Source: Trichomonas tenax (lineage: Eukaryota > Parabasalia > Trichomonadida > Trichomonadidae). From it: a stretch of DNA of 64,000 nt. The stretch lies in contig JALKBU010000035.1 of assembly GCA_023091735.1 (NCBI GenBank), positions 1 through 64,000 on the forward strand, in the 5' to 3' direction. Positions 51,078 through 60,685 of this stretch are shown here, piece after piece. A program made the position numbers and the translations under genes. Below the pieces are notes generated by a model. That model saw nothing but the letters and a program-made list of their open reading frames with translations, was not told the DNA's origin and did no database searches. Every line of letters starts with the position of its first letter. The first letter of the stretch is position 1.

Positions 51078-52310
51078 TTAATTATTAGATTTTGTTGGAT
51101 CTTCTTTGATAGCAACAGAGATCTTTTCACCTGTTCTAAATCTCTTAAATGATTCATTGTTAATTTCCTTCTTTATATCTTCAAATGTCATTCTTTCGCG
51201 GTCGTTCATCATAGCAGAAATTGCAGCTTTTTGGACTATACCATTAATATCGGAAGCAGTCATTCCATCTGTAAGCTTCGCTATCTCACTAAGATTAGCA
51301 TCGACACTTTCATCTCTCATAATATTGCGAACAACAACACGAGCAATATCTTCTCTGTCACTTTGACCAGGAGCTCCAACTTCGATGACTTCTTCGAATC
51401 TTCCTGGTTGAAGAAGTGCTGGATCAACAGATTCTATCTTATTTGTTGCAGCAAGGCAAAACACAGCACCGCGCTTTGACACAATATCAAGCTGCGCCAA
51501 TAACTGAACGACAAGTCTGTTAGAATCACCTCTTCTCTCTGCACGTTTTCCGAATAACGCTTGAACTTCATCAATAAAAACTATAGCCGGGGCATTAGCT
51601 CGTGCAATCTCAAATGTCCTTGTTAAACGCTTTTCTGATTCACCAACAAGACAACGAAGAAGATCTGGAATTGCAATTGAAAAGAAAGCGCAATTGCATG
51701 CATTTGCTGCTGCCTTTGCAAGCAGAGTCTTTCCTGTACCTGGTGGTCCATATAAAATAGCTCCGCTTGGTGGTTTGAGGCCCCAAGTTGAAACTTTGTT
51801 TGCATTAAGAACACACCATGAAGCAATCATCATGACTGTATCTTTGGCATGTTTTGCACCACCTATATCATCAAATGTTACGTGTGCTACATTCTCAGAT
51901 TGCGATTTTGATGGTGGTTGCTCCATTATAAAAACATCTCTAAAATATCTCGATGCAAATGGATGTATTTCCTTTTTATCGCGTGTTGCAGCAATTACGT
52001 TTGGCTTTCTTGAGAAAAATCGTTGAAGTAAAACAAAATCTGGATCATTAACTGGAAAAACTGTATCTATATCATCTATAAATATCAAATATCCGTTTGT
52101 AATGAATTTGTCGAGTATTGACATTGTTTGAACATTAGGATCAATAAATAATTGCGCAATTGTTAAATGAATAAATTGACGTCCTGAATCTTCGAGCGCT
52201 TTGAGAATTATTTGTGTTTTTCCACACAGTGGGGATCCTTCAACAAGAATTCTGACTTTTGGATCTTGAAAAAGTCCCATTAAATATGAATAAATTTCTT
52301 CATGAGACAT
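51078..52310 (-). CDS. Two-module AAA+ ATPase (CDC48/AFG2-like)
   Basis: A 410-residue protein with two nucleotide-binding modules. The first is short: P-loop EGSPLCGKT (24-32) and Walker B LIFIDD (75-80). The second is a canonical AAA domain (about 145-385): GPPGTGKT (188-195), VFIDEVQALFG (244-254), sensor ATN and arginine-finger region PGRFEE. The second resembles CDC48, NVL and SPATA5/AFG2 modules, but the protein is about half their length, with a reduced first domain and no N-domain. The role is probably protein or ribosome-complex unfolding; that is inference. ACATGTCA-type motifs lie 25-70 bases upstream of the ATG. Confidence 0.85.
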   Translation of the reverse strand: MSHEEIYSYLMGLFQDPKVRILVEGSPLCGKTQIILKALEDSGRQFIHLTIAQLFIDPNVQTMSILDKFITNGYLIFIDDIDTVFPVNDPDFVLLQRFFSRKPNVIAATRDKKEIHPFASRYFRDVFIMEQPPSKSQSENVAHVTFDDIGGAKHAKDTVMMIASWCVLNANKVSTWGLKPPSGAILYGPPGTGKTLLAKAAANACNCAFFSIAIPDLLRCLVGESEKRLTRTFEIARANAPAIVFIDEVQALFGKRAERRGDSNRLVVQLLAQLDIVSKRGAVFCLAATNKIESVDPALLQPGRFEEVIEVGAPGQSDREDIARVVVRNIMRDESVDANLSEIAKLTDGMTASDINGIVQKAAISAMMNDRERMTFEDIKKEINNESFKRFRTGEKISVAIKEDPTKSNN

Positions 52311-53486
52311 TTTTTGTTTAAAGAAATTGTTGTCATGTAATTTTTTATGACATGAAAATATGACATGTAAATATTTGTCAATAAATGGTTAGGAGTCAAA
52401 AAATGTTATACCACCATCGATTGCTTTTTTGCTTCAAACACTGCTCAGTGCTACAAAGAGAGTTGCTGTAGAATTCTATGAAGAGGATGACCCCTCATTA
52501 AAAATTACCAGTTTTGATGTGAAAGCACATAATATTTTTATTCACACAAATGGAATTTTGGCCTACTTGATCAAATTATATGATTTGGAATAAAAGCCTC
52601 AATATCTGTGATAAATAATTACAAGTCTTGGCCTTTATATTTCTTCCAAATAGTTCATGGTGGGAATTTAAAATTGAATCGTAAATAATCGTAGCATCAA
52701 AAAAAAGACACCAACTTTTTCCTCAATCATGGTCGAACCTTTTTTAAAGCATAATTGTGTGTACATCTAAATTCCATATTTATTGAATAAATAATTTGTC
52801 TAAATTACAATCTTTGGCTCGTCAGGAATTCGAAAAAGAAAATAATCATTAACGTTTATTTTCGTGTCCCCTAAGCAAGTATGAGCAATGCATGTTAATA
52901 AATATTCGACTTGAGATTTGAAAGAGGTGTGAAAACGACGATAGAAAAGATGTTAAAAAATTAACGGCCATAAAGATGATTGCTTAAAGCTCCTTAGCTT
53001 GGATCATTTGGAGCCTAATAGAGTTATATATATACAATACCACATGCTCCTTTATCTTACATGGAGCCACATATTTAGCTATAACAGATAACCAAATATT
53101 TTAAATTGAACTCAAAAGTCATTGTTTTCGCTGAGACTTTGCCTGTGATCTTCTGTTTGATCAGAAGGCACAATGGGCTCATCAAAGCTATACCAAATTT
53201 TAAAATATATTTTTCTAAAAATATATCCCGACTTTTCTTTTGTTACTAAAGAACTATAACCTACTCCTAAATTAATTTTTGCCTCAATCAATTAAAAAGT
53301 GGATTGAACATGATTAATATTTTGAACTTTCTTCATATTTAACATCCAAGCAATGCAATGAATTGTATATTCCTCGAAAAAAATCTTGATAAAAAAAACA
53401 AAATCAAAAGAAATAACAAAAAGCATATTTTACAGCATTAAAGTGATTATAAGAAAATTTTTTACTTTTTTTATTTGGCCTTCAAG
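52311..53486. other. AT-rich intergenic DNA
   Basis: It starts with three TGACATGTAAA-like motifs (52334-52375) belonging to the AAA gene's upstream region. Beyond about 52400 nothing gene-like was seen. Confidence 0.5.
52334..52375 (-). promoter_or_regulatory. Three ACATGTCA-type motifs upstream of the AAA ATPase
   Basis: GTCATGTAAT, TGACATGAAAA and TGACATGTAAAT occur within 40 bases, 25-65 bases before the ATG at 52310. Confidence 0.4.
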
Positions 53487-54731
53487 ATGTCAGTTCCGTT
53501 TCAATGTAATCAATCCGGAATTGACTCGTATCTACTACAACCTGATGTAGACGATACGATCCTCGAAGCAATGGGATCTCTAAATCAATATAATTTTTTC
53601 GTCTGTTCTGATATTACAGATTTAAACGATTTAAAAAGCAAAATCAAGTCCGAAAATAAGCGAATCTTAATGACTAAGAAATACGACTTCAAATACGTAA
53701 ATTTAAAATTTGAAAATCTCGAGTATACGATTCCTCTTAGAGCAGATTTAACACTAGATGATTACGTCCCTCGCTTACTTCAAATTTTTAATCTTGACGA
53801 ATCAAGTCAACTCAAATTCATACAAAGAGGAAAATTGGTAATAGATTCCAAGATAGATAAAATTACAAGCACAATATTTGTTAAAGCTACGTCGAAAAAC
53901 TCTGACTTTAAATTTGCCGATGAGAGGACACGACAATTATTTCAAGAATATTTCAATATCGAAAAAAATAACCTAAATGGTAAAAATGATACACTTATAT
54001 CACTTAAGAAAGAAATACAACAAGCTCAACAGATTTTACCAGATAACATCTATCGTTTCTATTGCGAAACGACTAAAGAAACGTTTAATAGATGTTTTGA
54101 TGATAACCTTACGTTCAATGAAATAGCAGAATCATTTGAAGAAAATTTACATACAAATAAAGAAGATATAAAATTTATTGTAGAAGGAAAAATAGAAGAT
54201 CCGTTACGGCCAGTATCAATTGCAAAAGGTAAAGAAATACACATTTGTATCACACAAAAATTAGCCCAAAATCCAAGCCATCTTAATATTAATGAAATTG
54301 AATCGCTTGTTGATGGAAGTTTCCAGTTCTGTTTGCCGAATGATAAATACCTCGATAGCCTGAAATTTAGCCTTCGATTTGAAAAAATTGCCAAACCCGA
54401 CGACGTTATTATTCAAATCAAGTACAAATATGATATATTTGATAGAGATATATTTTTATACGAAACCGATGATAATGCTTCTTTGTTCGAACAACAAAAA
54501 GAAGATTTGGAGTTCATTATACATGAAAAAATTCAATATAACTTCATATTGCCTGGAAATCGAAGAATTATAGAAGCAGCAATTGATACGACATACGATG
54601 CTAACCAAGTGCTAACTCATTTAAAGAGGAAATACAAAGACCGCGTAACTGAAAAGATGGTATTTAAAGATTTAGACCCGAACCGACAATTTATATCACA
54701 ATTGCACGGAAATAATGTGTATCTTATATAA
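53487..54731 (+). CDS. Hypothetical protein with ubiquitin-like segments
   Basis: A 414-residue protein. The ATG at 53487 (MSVPFQCNQSGID) is used because the frame upstream begins with TTG. Three separate stretches read like beta-grasp (ubiquitin-like) units: FENLEYTIPLRADLTLDDYVPRLLQIFNL (about 70-130), YRFYCETTKETFNRCFDDNLTFNEI (about 190-260) and YNFILPGNRRIIEAAIDTTYDANQVLTHLKRKY (about 350-414). None ends in a di-glycine, so conjugation is unlikely. The family is unknown; the fold suggestion is inference from strand pattern. Confidence 0.6.
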   Translation: MSVPFQCNQSGIDSYLLQPDVDDTILEAMGSLNQYNFFVCSDITDLNDLKSKIKSENKRILMTKKYDFKYVNLKFENLEYTIPLRADLTLDDYVPRLLQIFNLDESSQLKFIQRGKLVIDSKIDKITSTIFVKATSKNSDFKFADERTRQLFQEYFNIEKNNLNGKNDTLISLKKEIQQAQQILPDNIYRFYCETTKETFNRCFDDNLTFNEIAESFEENLHTNKEDIKFIVEGKIEDPLRPVSIAKGKEIHICITQKLAQNPSHLNINEIESLVDGSFQFCLPNDKYLDSLKFSLRFEKIAKPDDVIIQIKYKYDIFDRDIFLYETDDNASLFEQQKEDLEFIIHEKIQYNFILPGNRRIIEAAIDTTYDANQVLTHLKRKYKDRVTEKMVFKDLDPNRQFISQLHGNNVYLI

Positions 54732-54875
54732 TAAATGCGTTTGTTTTGTTTTTTCACACGTCTGATATTAGTTTTTATTGATCTGGAACAAAGATATTAT
54801 ATCTTTTTCATATCAGTTTTGAAAAATGATATAATTAACAATTTATGGTAAACAAAAAAATGTGACATTTTATTA
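54732..54875. other. Short convergent spacer
   Basis: 144 bases between two convergent stop codons; AT-rich with nothing specific. Confidence 0.5.
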
Positions 54876-55997
54876 CTATTCCGCAACCATAACACCATTT
54901 TGGATATCGACTGAAAAATCACCATCTGGAAGCCCTTTGACGACAGCCATTGGGAAAAGGCTAAATCCACGCTTCAAAGCAATAAAATCGACTTTGATAA
55001 CTCTTTTTTCTTTTGGTGCTAATTTTTCTATCGAAAATGATGCAGGTCCATTTGGAACAATGCAGTTCTCATCGAAGTTCATCTGAATCTGAAATGATTT
55101 TTCTTCGTTTGTATTATTGGATACTTCGACATCAGCAGGAAAGCTTTGGAGAACTGTATGAACATCTTCGAAGTTTGTAAATTGAATCGAGATTGGAGTT
55201 ATTTTTCCTTTGAATACATCTGCGGCAATTGGTGTGAAATGTGTGTATTCATACTTAGCACCATTCAATGAAAATCTGACCTTCAGGATTCCGATTTCTT
55301 TCGAATCGATTATTTTATCTGTGTTTCTTTCAAGTTCAAATACTGTTGAAACTAATCCGCTGTTTTCTAAAACGTCAGCAACTTTCAATGAACTCTGATT
55401 AACTGAATAACTTTCGTTCGTGATTAAATCGAGATAAATGTCTTTGAATTCATATTTAGCATTATTAGTGATTGCTATTTTCAGTAATATCGGAGAGCCC
55501 TGTACATTTTCAATATTGAAAACGAAAAGAAATGGCGCAATTATATTAAGCTCAAGGGTCTGTGTAAAGTTGCGAGTTTTGCCTTCATTTGAAACTACTC
55601 CCGAAATTATCAATATTTCATTAGGATATGCTGAAATTAATTGAATTGGAATGAAATATCCGAGTTTATTTGGGCAATCATGGTAACTACATGTAAGAAA
55701 GTTCTTTTTGTTTGATCCTAATTGGCTTAACAGAGAAATTGTTGAATTTGGAAGAACTTCAATATTGAATTCGACATTATCGTATTGGTTATCTAGTATT
55801 TGCACTTGCAAAAGTAATATAGCAGGCACTCCAGCAACAATCACTTTGTTTGTAGTCTTTACTGACAAAATTGATGGCGTGCTAAATTTTTTATCAATGT
55901 TAACAGCTTCGAAAGGCAAAAGCGATGGAATAGTTTGAAAGTTGCATCTCGGAAGAGGTAGTTGATGAAGTTTTATAGTATAGAAGTTCTTTGACAT
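54876..55997 (-). CDS. TRAPPC13-like (DUF974) beta-sandwich protein
   Basis: A 373-residue protein starting MSKNFYTIKLHQLPLPRCNF at the ATG 55997; the longer frame begins with TTG. It is almost entirely beta-strand, with Ig-like patterns (VAGVPAILLLQVQILDNQYDNVEFNIEV; ILLKIAITNNAKYEFKDIYLDL; SFPADVEVSNNTNEEKSFQIQM). Layout and length fit TRAPPC13/DUF974, a subunit of the TRAPP tethering complex. The match is by texture, not by a decisive motif. ACTTTACGTGGCA lies about 25 bases upstream of the ATG. Confidence 0.5.
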   Translation of the reverse strand: MSKNFYTIKLHQLPLPRCNFQTIPSLLPFEAVNIDKKFSTPSILSVKTTNKVIVAGVPAILLLQVQILDNQYDNVEFNIEVLPNSTISLLSQLGSNKKNFLTCSYHDCPNKLGYFIPIQLISAYPNEILIISGVVSNEGKTRNFTQTLELNIIAPFLFVFNIENVQGSPILLKIAITNNAKYEFKDIYLDLITNESYSVNQSSLKVADVLENSGLVSTVFELERNTDKIIDSKEIGILKVRFSLNGAKYEYTHFTPIAADVFKGKITPISIQFTNFEDVHTVLQSFPADVEVSNNTNEEKSFQIQMNFDENCIVPNGPASFSIEKLAPKEKRVIKVDFIALKRGFSLFPMAVVKGLPDGDFSVDIQNGVMVAE

Positions 55998-56101
55998 TAA
56001 AAAAGTTTTAATTTTTGACACTTTACGTGGCAAAATCTCATTATAAAATAATGAATTATTATGATTCCAAATCGATTCCTTGTTATATGCATGTTATTGA
56101 A

Positions 56102-56119
56102 AGTTATAACTTAGAACAT
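56102..56119. repeat. 18-bp target duplication, left copy
   Basis: AGTTATAACTTAGAACAT is identical to 57164-57181 on the other side of the foldback element. Confidence 0.8.
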
Positions 56120-57163
56120 GTGGGGTATGATAATGTGTCACGAAAAAGTGATGGAATTACATGTCAGATTTGATATTATTTTGACATGTAAATTATGATA
56201 TAATTAATTAGGGTGAGTATTGCATTTTAATATAAATGAAAACATTTGCTATTATTGACTCTGAAAGGCTCGACTATGGATTGGCTTAGGCCTTATCATA
56301 GTGCTTCGTTGGATTAGTAAGCCAGTCCATTGTCGAGCCTTCCAGAGTCAAACGCCGAAATTTCCCTACTAGAAGGCTCCGAAAAGCAAAATCATGGGCT
56401 GTCTTGGATAGTGCCTCGTTGGGTTAGCAAGCCAGTCCATGATTTTGCCTTTAAGAGTCGAAATTCGAAAATCGTCGAAATATTCCGACTAAAAGGCTAT
56501 TAAAAGCAAAAAAATATAGAGATCTGACGCTATATGACACAGTTTATATTCATTATATCTATAATTAAACTTTTAATTAAATCACATAATTCTCTTCTAA
56601 ACTTCAATATTGAACAAAAATGATTTTTGTATTGTAATGGAAAATAGACATAAGAGCTTCTCAAACTAATCCTGAGGCCTTGAAGCTACATGGCTTGTAG
56701 AAGGAGAAGAAGATTTTGGATGGCTACACAGATGCAGAATAACATTTTAATCGTTAACATATTAAACCAATCAATCTCATTTCATTCAATTTTTTTGACC
56801 AGAATTGAATTTTGCAGTTTTCATTCAAATTCGCTTTTATGACTCAGGATTAGTTTGAGAAGCTCTTATGTATATTTTCCATTACAATACAAAAATCATT
56901 TTTGTTCAATCGTCGACGATTTTGGAATTTCAACTCTTAAAGGCAAAATCATGGACTAGCTTGCTAATCCAACGAGGCACTATCCAATACAGCCCATGAT
57001 TTTGCTTTTCAGAGCCTTTCAGAGTCAATAATAGCAAATGTTTTCATTTATATTAAAATGCAATACTCACCCTAATTAATTATATCATAATTTACATGTC
57101 AAAATAATATCAAATCTGACATGTAATTCCATCACTTTTTCGTGACACATTATCATACTCTAC
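56120..57163. mobile_element. 1044-bp multi-hairpin foldback element
   Basis: The left end and the reverse-complemented right end both read GTRGRGTATGATAATGTGTC and go on matching for about 145 bases. After an extra repeat in the left arm, matching resumes and continues inward to about 56672/56840. Only about 165 bases at the centre are unpaired. Within the arms are nested hairpins: TCACGAAAAAGTGA, TTACATGTCA...TGACATGTAA, and two AAGGCTC...GAGCC-type units of about 85 bases (56265-56345 and 56372-56460). An 18-base direct repeat AGTTATAACTTAGAACAT flanks the element (56102-56119 and 57164-57181). It encodes nothing. Its ends match the small element at 33692-33984. Confidence 0.85.
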
Positions 57164-57181
57164 AGTTATAACTTAGAACAT
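57164..57181. repeat. 18-bp target duplication, right copy
   Basis: AGTTATAACTTAGAACAT is identical to 56102-56119. Confidence 0.8.
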
Positions 57182-57331
57182 TAAGTCTAATAAAGACTTT
57201 TTTAACATGTTTTCCGCACAATAATGCTTTTCCAAATTTGACTTTTTACGTGGCAGAAAAAATTAAAAGCGTTACATTTCGGATTACTTTGATTCTTTAC
57301 ATGACAAAATTTACAATGAAAAATACCAACT

Positions 57332-57339
57332 TCACTTTT
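57332..57339 (+). promoter_or_regulatory. Initiator-like TCACTTTT before exportin
   Basis: It lies 35 bases before the exportin ATG. TTTACATGACA (57296-57306) and TTTTTACGTGGCA (57243-57255) lie further upstream. Confidence 0.5.
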
Positions 57340-57374
57340 GCTCATCCAAAATTTTGACATAAAAATTCATTATA

Positions 57375-60300
57375 ATGTCACAAGTTGACTTAACTCCGAG
57401 GATTCAGGAACTTGATCACTACGCCGGTGTCCTAAATCAGGAGTACACGGATATGGCCCAGGAAGATGCCAATCGTGCGCTTTTTGAATTTCAAGAAAAT
57501 CCAAATTCCTACCAAATGACTCAAGCAATACTCACCTCTCAATGCAGGATTATGGTTAAATACACCGTACTGAAAAGTCTACAAAATCATATCCAAAAAA
57601 ACTGGAATGTGACACCTGATGAGGAAAAAGATGCTATTCAAAAGTTTTTAATCGATTGCATATTCGATCCTAACGCTTTCTTAGACCAAGCACTCTTGGA
57701 ATCTATGTTTTCATGTATTAATGAAATTTTAACGAAAGATTATCAACGAAAGACTTATTACTTTCAATCTTTGTGGGAGATTGTCCAAGCAGTTGAAAAC
57801 TATGCTCCTTTTAGGCTCGCCTGCATGTTTGATTTTATCACAAGCTTCCTGAACTATATTTCTGCGCAAAGTGGCGCGGAAGAAGATATCACATATATGT
57901 TCAAGAAAGTTGATGGCCAGTTTCGTCAGATGTCTAAACAATTTGTACAACATGATTTTGATCTACTTTATAGAAATATCGAATCCATTCTACAATCAGA
58001 GTCTCAAAATGATCAAATTAAACTTAAGGCCCTAGGCGCACTCCTTGCTGCAGTTAAATGCAATAAATTTGTCTCAGAAAAAATTCGAACCTCAGATCTT
58101 TATACTGCAATCGGTCAAACGTTTAAAGCGAACCCTGTTCTTGCTGCAACATCCATATCAATCATAAATGAAATTATGAAAAATATGATTTCATTAGATT
58201 TTGGTCAAATAGATTCCGGTTTAATCGTTTTGAGAATACTTTCAGAAAATATAGAAACAATAGAACAGCTCCAAGGTGATAAGAAGACCCAAACTTGGGT
58301 AGGATTTGTTAATGTCTTGAATAATTTAATTGTTAGCTTAGGAATGCAACTAATTGAGTACAAAGAATTCAACGTTGCACTTGACTATACACTTCACATT
58401 ACAGCTAAAATATATGACAGCGAATTTGATTCCTGCTTGGGCTTTTGGCAGGAATTTGTTAATCAGACAAAATATCGAATGTTCAATATTACAAAAGATG
58501 TTTCTGAATCAATGGTTTTCATTGGTCAATTCTGCAATATTTTAGTTCAAAGAATGATACCACCACTCAAATTCCAGAGTAAATACGACAACTATAACTT
58601 TGAGGAAGTCGAAATTTGCCCCGATGATGACTTCCAACAAATGAAGCGAACCATGAAAGAAATTTTGATGCTTGATTCAGATCTTGTTTACGGTGTGTTG
58701 CAAGACCCTCAGTTCGAAAATGTATCCGATTTCAATCACTACTGTTGGGCAGTTGTCTCAATATCTGATAGTGACTTACCAACAGAATTAAAATTTAACA
58801 AATTCAGTCAAGTCGTTGACGTATTAGCTGGTTTAATGCAGAATTCGGAGATAAGCGAAGATGATATGAGTCAAGTTTGCATAGCAACAACTATCATTAT
58901 TAATGCATACTCAAAGCTATTTGGAACCAAAAATGATAATGGACAATTTGTATTCTTTGATATGTTCTCTGCCTGCTTTGAAAAACTCATGGAATTTCTT
59001 CGCAGTGGCAACCAAGTCCTTGCATTGTTTGTTCTCAAAACTATTTCCGAGATTCCAGAAAAAGATCTTTTCTACCAGAAAATCAATGATGGACCTACTC
59101 CACTTGATATGCTTGTTGAATTCTTTAGCGAAGCATTCGACGCTGAAAGATGTGTTGATCATCTCCGATTGCTGATCAAATGCATTGCCAGACCTTTATC
59201 GCTCGAGCGCATATCTAAAACGGAAGAAGCAATGACCTTTATCAGGACATTATTACAAGAATTGATGGGAAGATTCAATACCGCTGTCAATAACTTGAAT
59301 GAAACAGATTCCAATACATGGATATTTTATGTTAATACGATTCGTATGCTTGATTCCTTCATCATGTCATTTGCAGATTTCTACAAATATAATATTCCTG
59401 TTACCCAATTGTGCAATAACCTCAAACAATTCGGGCAGGTCGCTTTAAACGCTGAGGATCCCAAATTACGCTTGTTGGCACTCGGTGTTAAATCAGCAAT
59501 TCTGACTCACTTAAGATACTTCATTTCTTATATCGAAAATCCGGAAACTGAAATTATGTCATATCTCTCTAGAGATGGAATTTTGGCCATATTGAATGAC
59601 TATGCTAACACACCAGATGACTTGTGTATTCCTCAGACACTTGGATTTTTGTCAACACTCATTGTTAGACTTCAAACAGAGGCTACTGATTTGATGAATG
59701 ATATTATGTGCGCTGTTTTCAACAAAACTAAGAACATGATTTGCAATCCTGATCCACAAAAATACTCTGAAATCGCCAACGATTTCTTCTTGTTCATTGA
59801 CAAGATACTGACGACAATCCCAATGTATATTGATACTCTCGATGAGCCACAAATACGAGAAATATATGAGATTCTCAAAGTTGGAATTGATAATCCAATG
59901 TCAGACGTAAGCAACACATGCATCACCTTCATGGCAAACTTTATCGATTATTTGCAAGGATCTCAAAACCCGATGATCCAACAAGTTTATTCTTCCTACA
60001 TTTGTATTGATATTGTAGGATTCTCTTTCACATTATTACTTGATGGTATCCATAAATTCGCCATTGAAACACTGTCTGTACTTCTCCTTCTTGTTTTGAA
60101 GTCAAACGCCTTTGGAGATCCAGAAAGAGTGGCAATTCTTGGTAATGCGCTTGTTGAGAACTTCGCCGAGCAGGGAAGTGATATTGTTGAAACAGTTAAC
60201 TCAATCGTATCTCTCGGAAAGTCGAAAGATGTTCACAATAAATCAATTGATATTCTTAGAGAATTCCTGAGGAAATCTAATGAGATTTCTCCATTTGATC

Positions 60301-60485
60301 CAGAATATCAACAAGCATTGCTTGAAAGAAGACTGGAAAGTTTAAAGAAAGTTCTTGGAAGATCCAACAAAAATTACTTCCAAACATCTGAATCTTTCAT
60401 GGAACAGAGTCAGAAAGATGAAGAACCAGACTCCCAGACATTTGCTTTCTTAGAAAGAATCAAGAAACTGGACTTTGGTAATTAA
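57375..60485 (+). CDS. Exportin, CRM1/XPO1-like
   Basis: A 1036-residue karyopherin-beta family protein made of HEAT-type helical repeats. The N-terminal importin-beta-type region (about 35-100) reads ANRALFEFQENPNSYQMTQAIL then YTVLKSLQNHIQKNWNVTPDEEKDAIQKFLIDCI, closely paralleling the CRM1 start where RanGTP binds. Length fits CRM1 (about 1070). The middle carries the helical repeats and the C-terminus is acidic (EEPDSQTFAFLERIKKLDF). The expected role is nuclear export of leucine-rich-signal cargoes with RanGTP. Other exportins (XPO4/7) are alternatives, but the N-terminus favours CRM1. Confidence 0.82.
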   Translation: MSQVDLTPRIQELDHYAGVLNQEYTDMAQEDANRALFEFQENPNSYQMTQAILTSQCRIMVKYTVLKSLQNHIQKNWNVTPDEEKDAIQKFLIDCIFDPNAFLDQALLESMFSCINEILTKDYQRKTYYFQSLWEIVQAVENYAPFRLACMFDFITSFLNYISAQSGAEEDITYMFKKVDGQFRQMSKQFVQHDFDLLYRNIESILQSESQNDQIKLKALGALLAAVKCNKFVSEKIRTSDLYTAIGQTFKANPVLAATSISIINEIMKNMISLDFGQIDSGLIVLRILSENIETIEQLQGDKKTQTWVGFVNVLNNLIVSLGMQLIEYKEFNVALDYTLHITAKIYDSEFDSCLGFWQEFVNQTKYRMFNITKDVSESMVFIGQFCNILVQRMIPPLKFQSKYDNYNFEEVEICPDDDFQQMKRTMKEILMLDSDLVYGVLQDPQFENVSDFNHYCWAVVSISDSDLPTELKFNKFSQVVDVLAGLMQNSEISEDDMSQVCIATTIIINAYSKLFGTKNDNGQFVFFDMFSACFEKLMEFLRSGNQVLALFVLKTISEIPEKDLFYQKINDGPTPLDMLVEFFSEAFDAERCVDHLRLLIKCIARPLSLERISKTEEAMTFIRTLLQELMGRFNTAVNNLNETDSNTWIFYVNTIRMLDSFIMSFADFYKYNIPVTQLCNNLKQFGQVALNAEDPKLRLLALGVKSAILTHLRYFISYIENPETEIMSYLSRDGILAILNDYANTPDDLCIPQTLGFLSTLIVRLQTEATDLMNDIMCAVFNKTKNMICNPDPQKYSEIANDFFLFIDKILTTIPMYIDTLDEPQIREIYEILKVGIDNPMSDVSNTCITFMANFIDYLQGSQNPMIQQVYSSYICIDIVGFSFTLLLDGIHKFAIETLSVLLLLVLKSNAFGDPERVAILGNALVENFAEQGSDIVETVNSIVSLGKSKDVHNKSIDILREFLRKSNEISPFDPEYQQALLERRLESLKKVLGRSNKNYFQTSESFMEQSQKDEEPDSQTFAFLERIKKLDFGN

Positions 60486-60685
60486 TTAATATATTGTTTT
60501 ATGTATATTTATAATATCTTATTGATTTAAAACAATAATTCATCTACTTACTCGAGATGTAACATAACTTCTTTAGAATTCACCTTCGTTATCAAAAAAT
60601 TGTATTTAAAAAAATAAAGGTTATTTTTACAACTATACAATTTATATTTTTAATGAACAATTTTTCACGCTTTCAGGCCTCAAGA

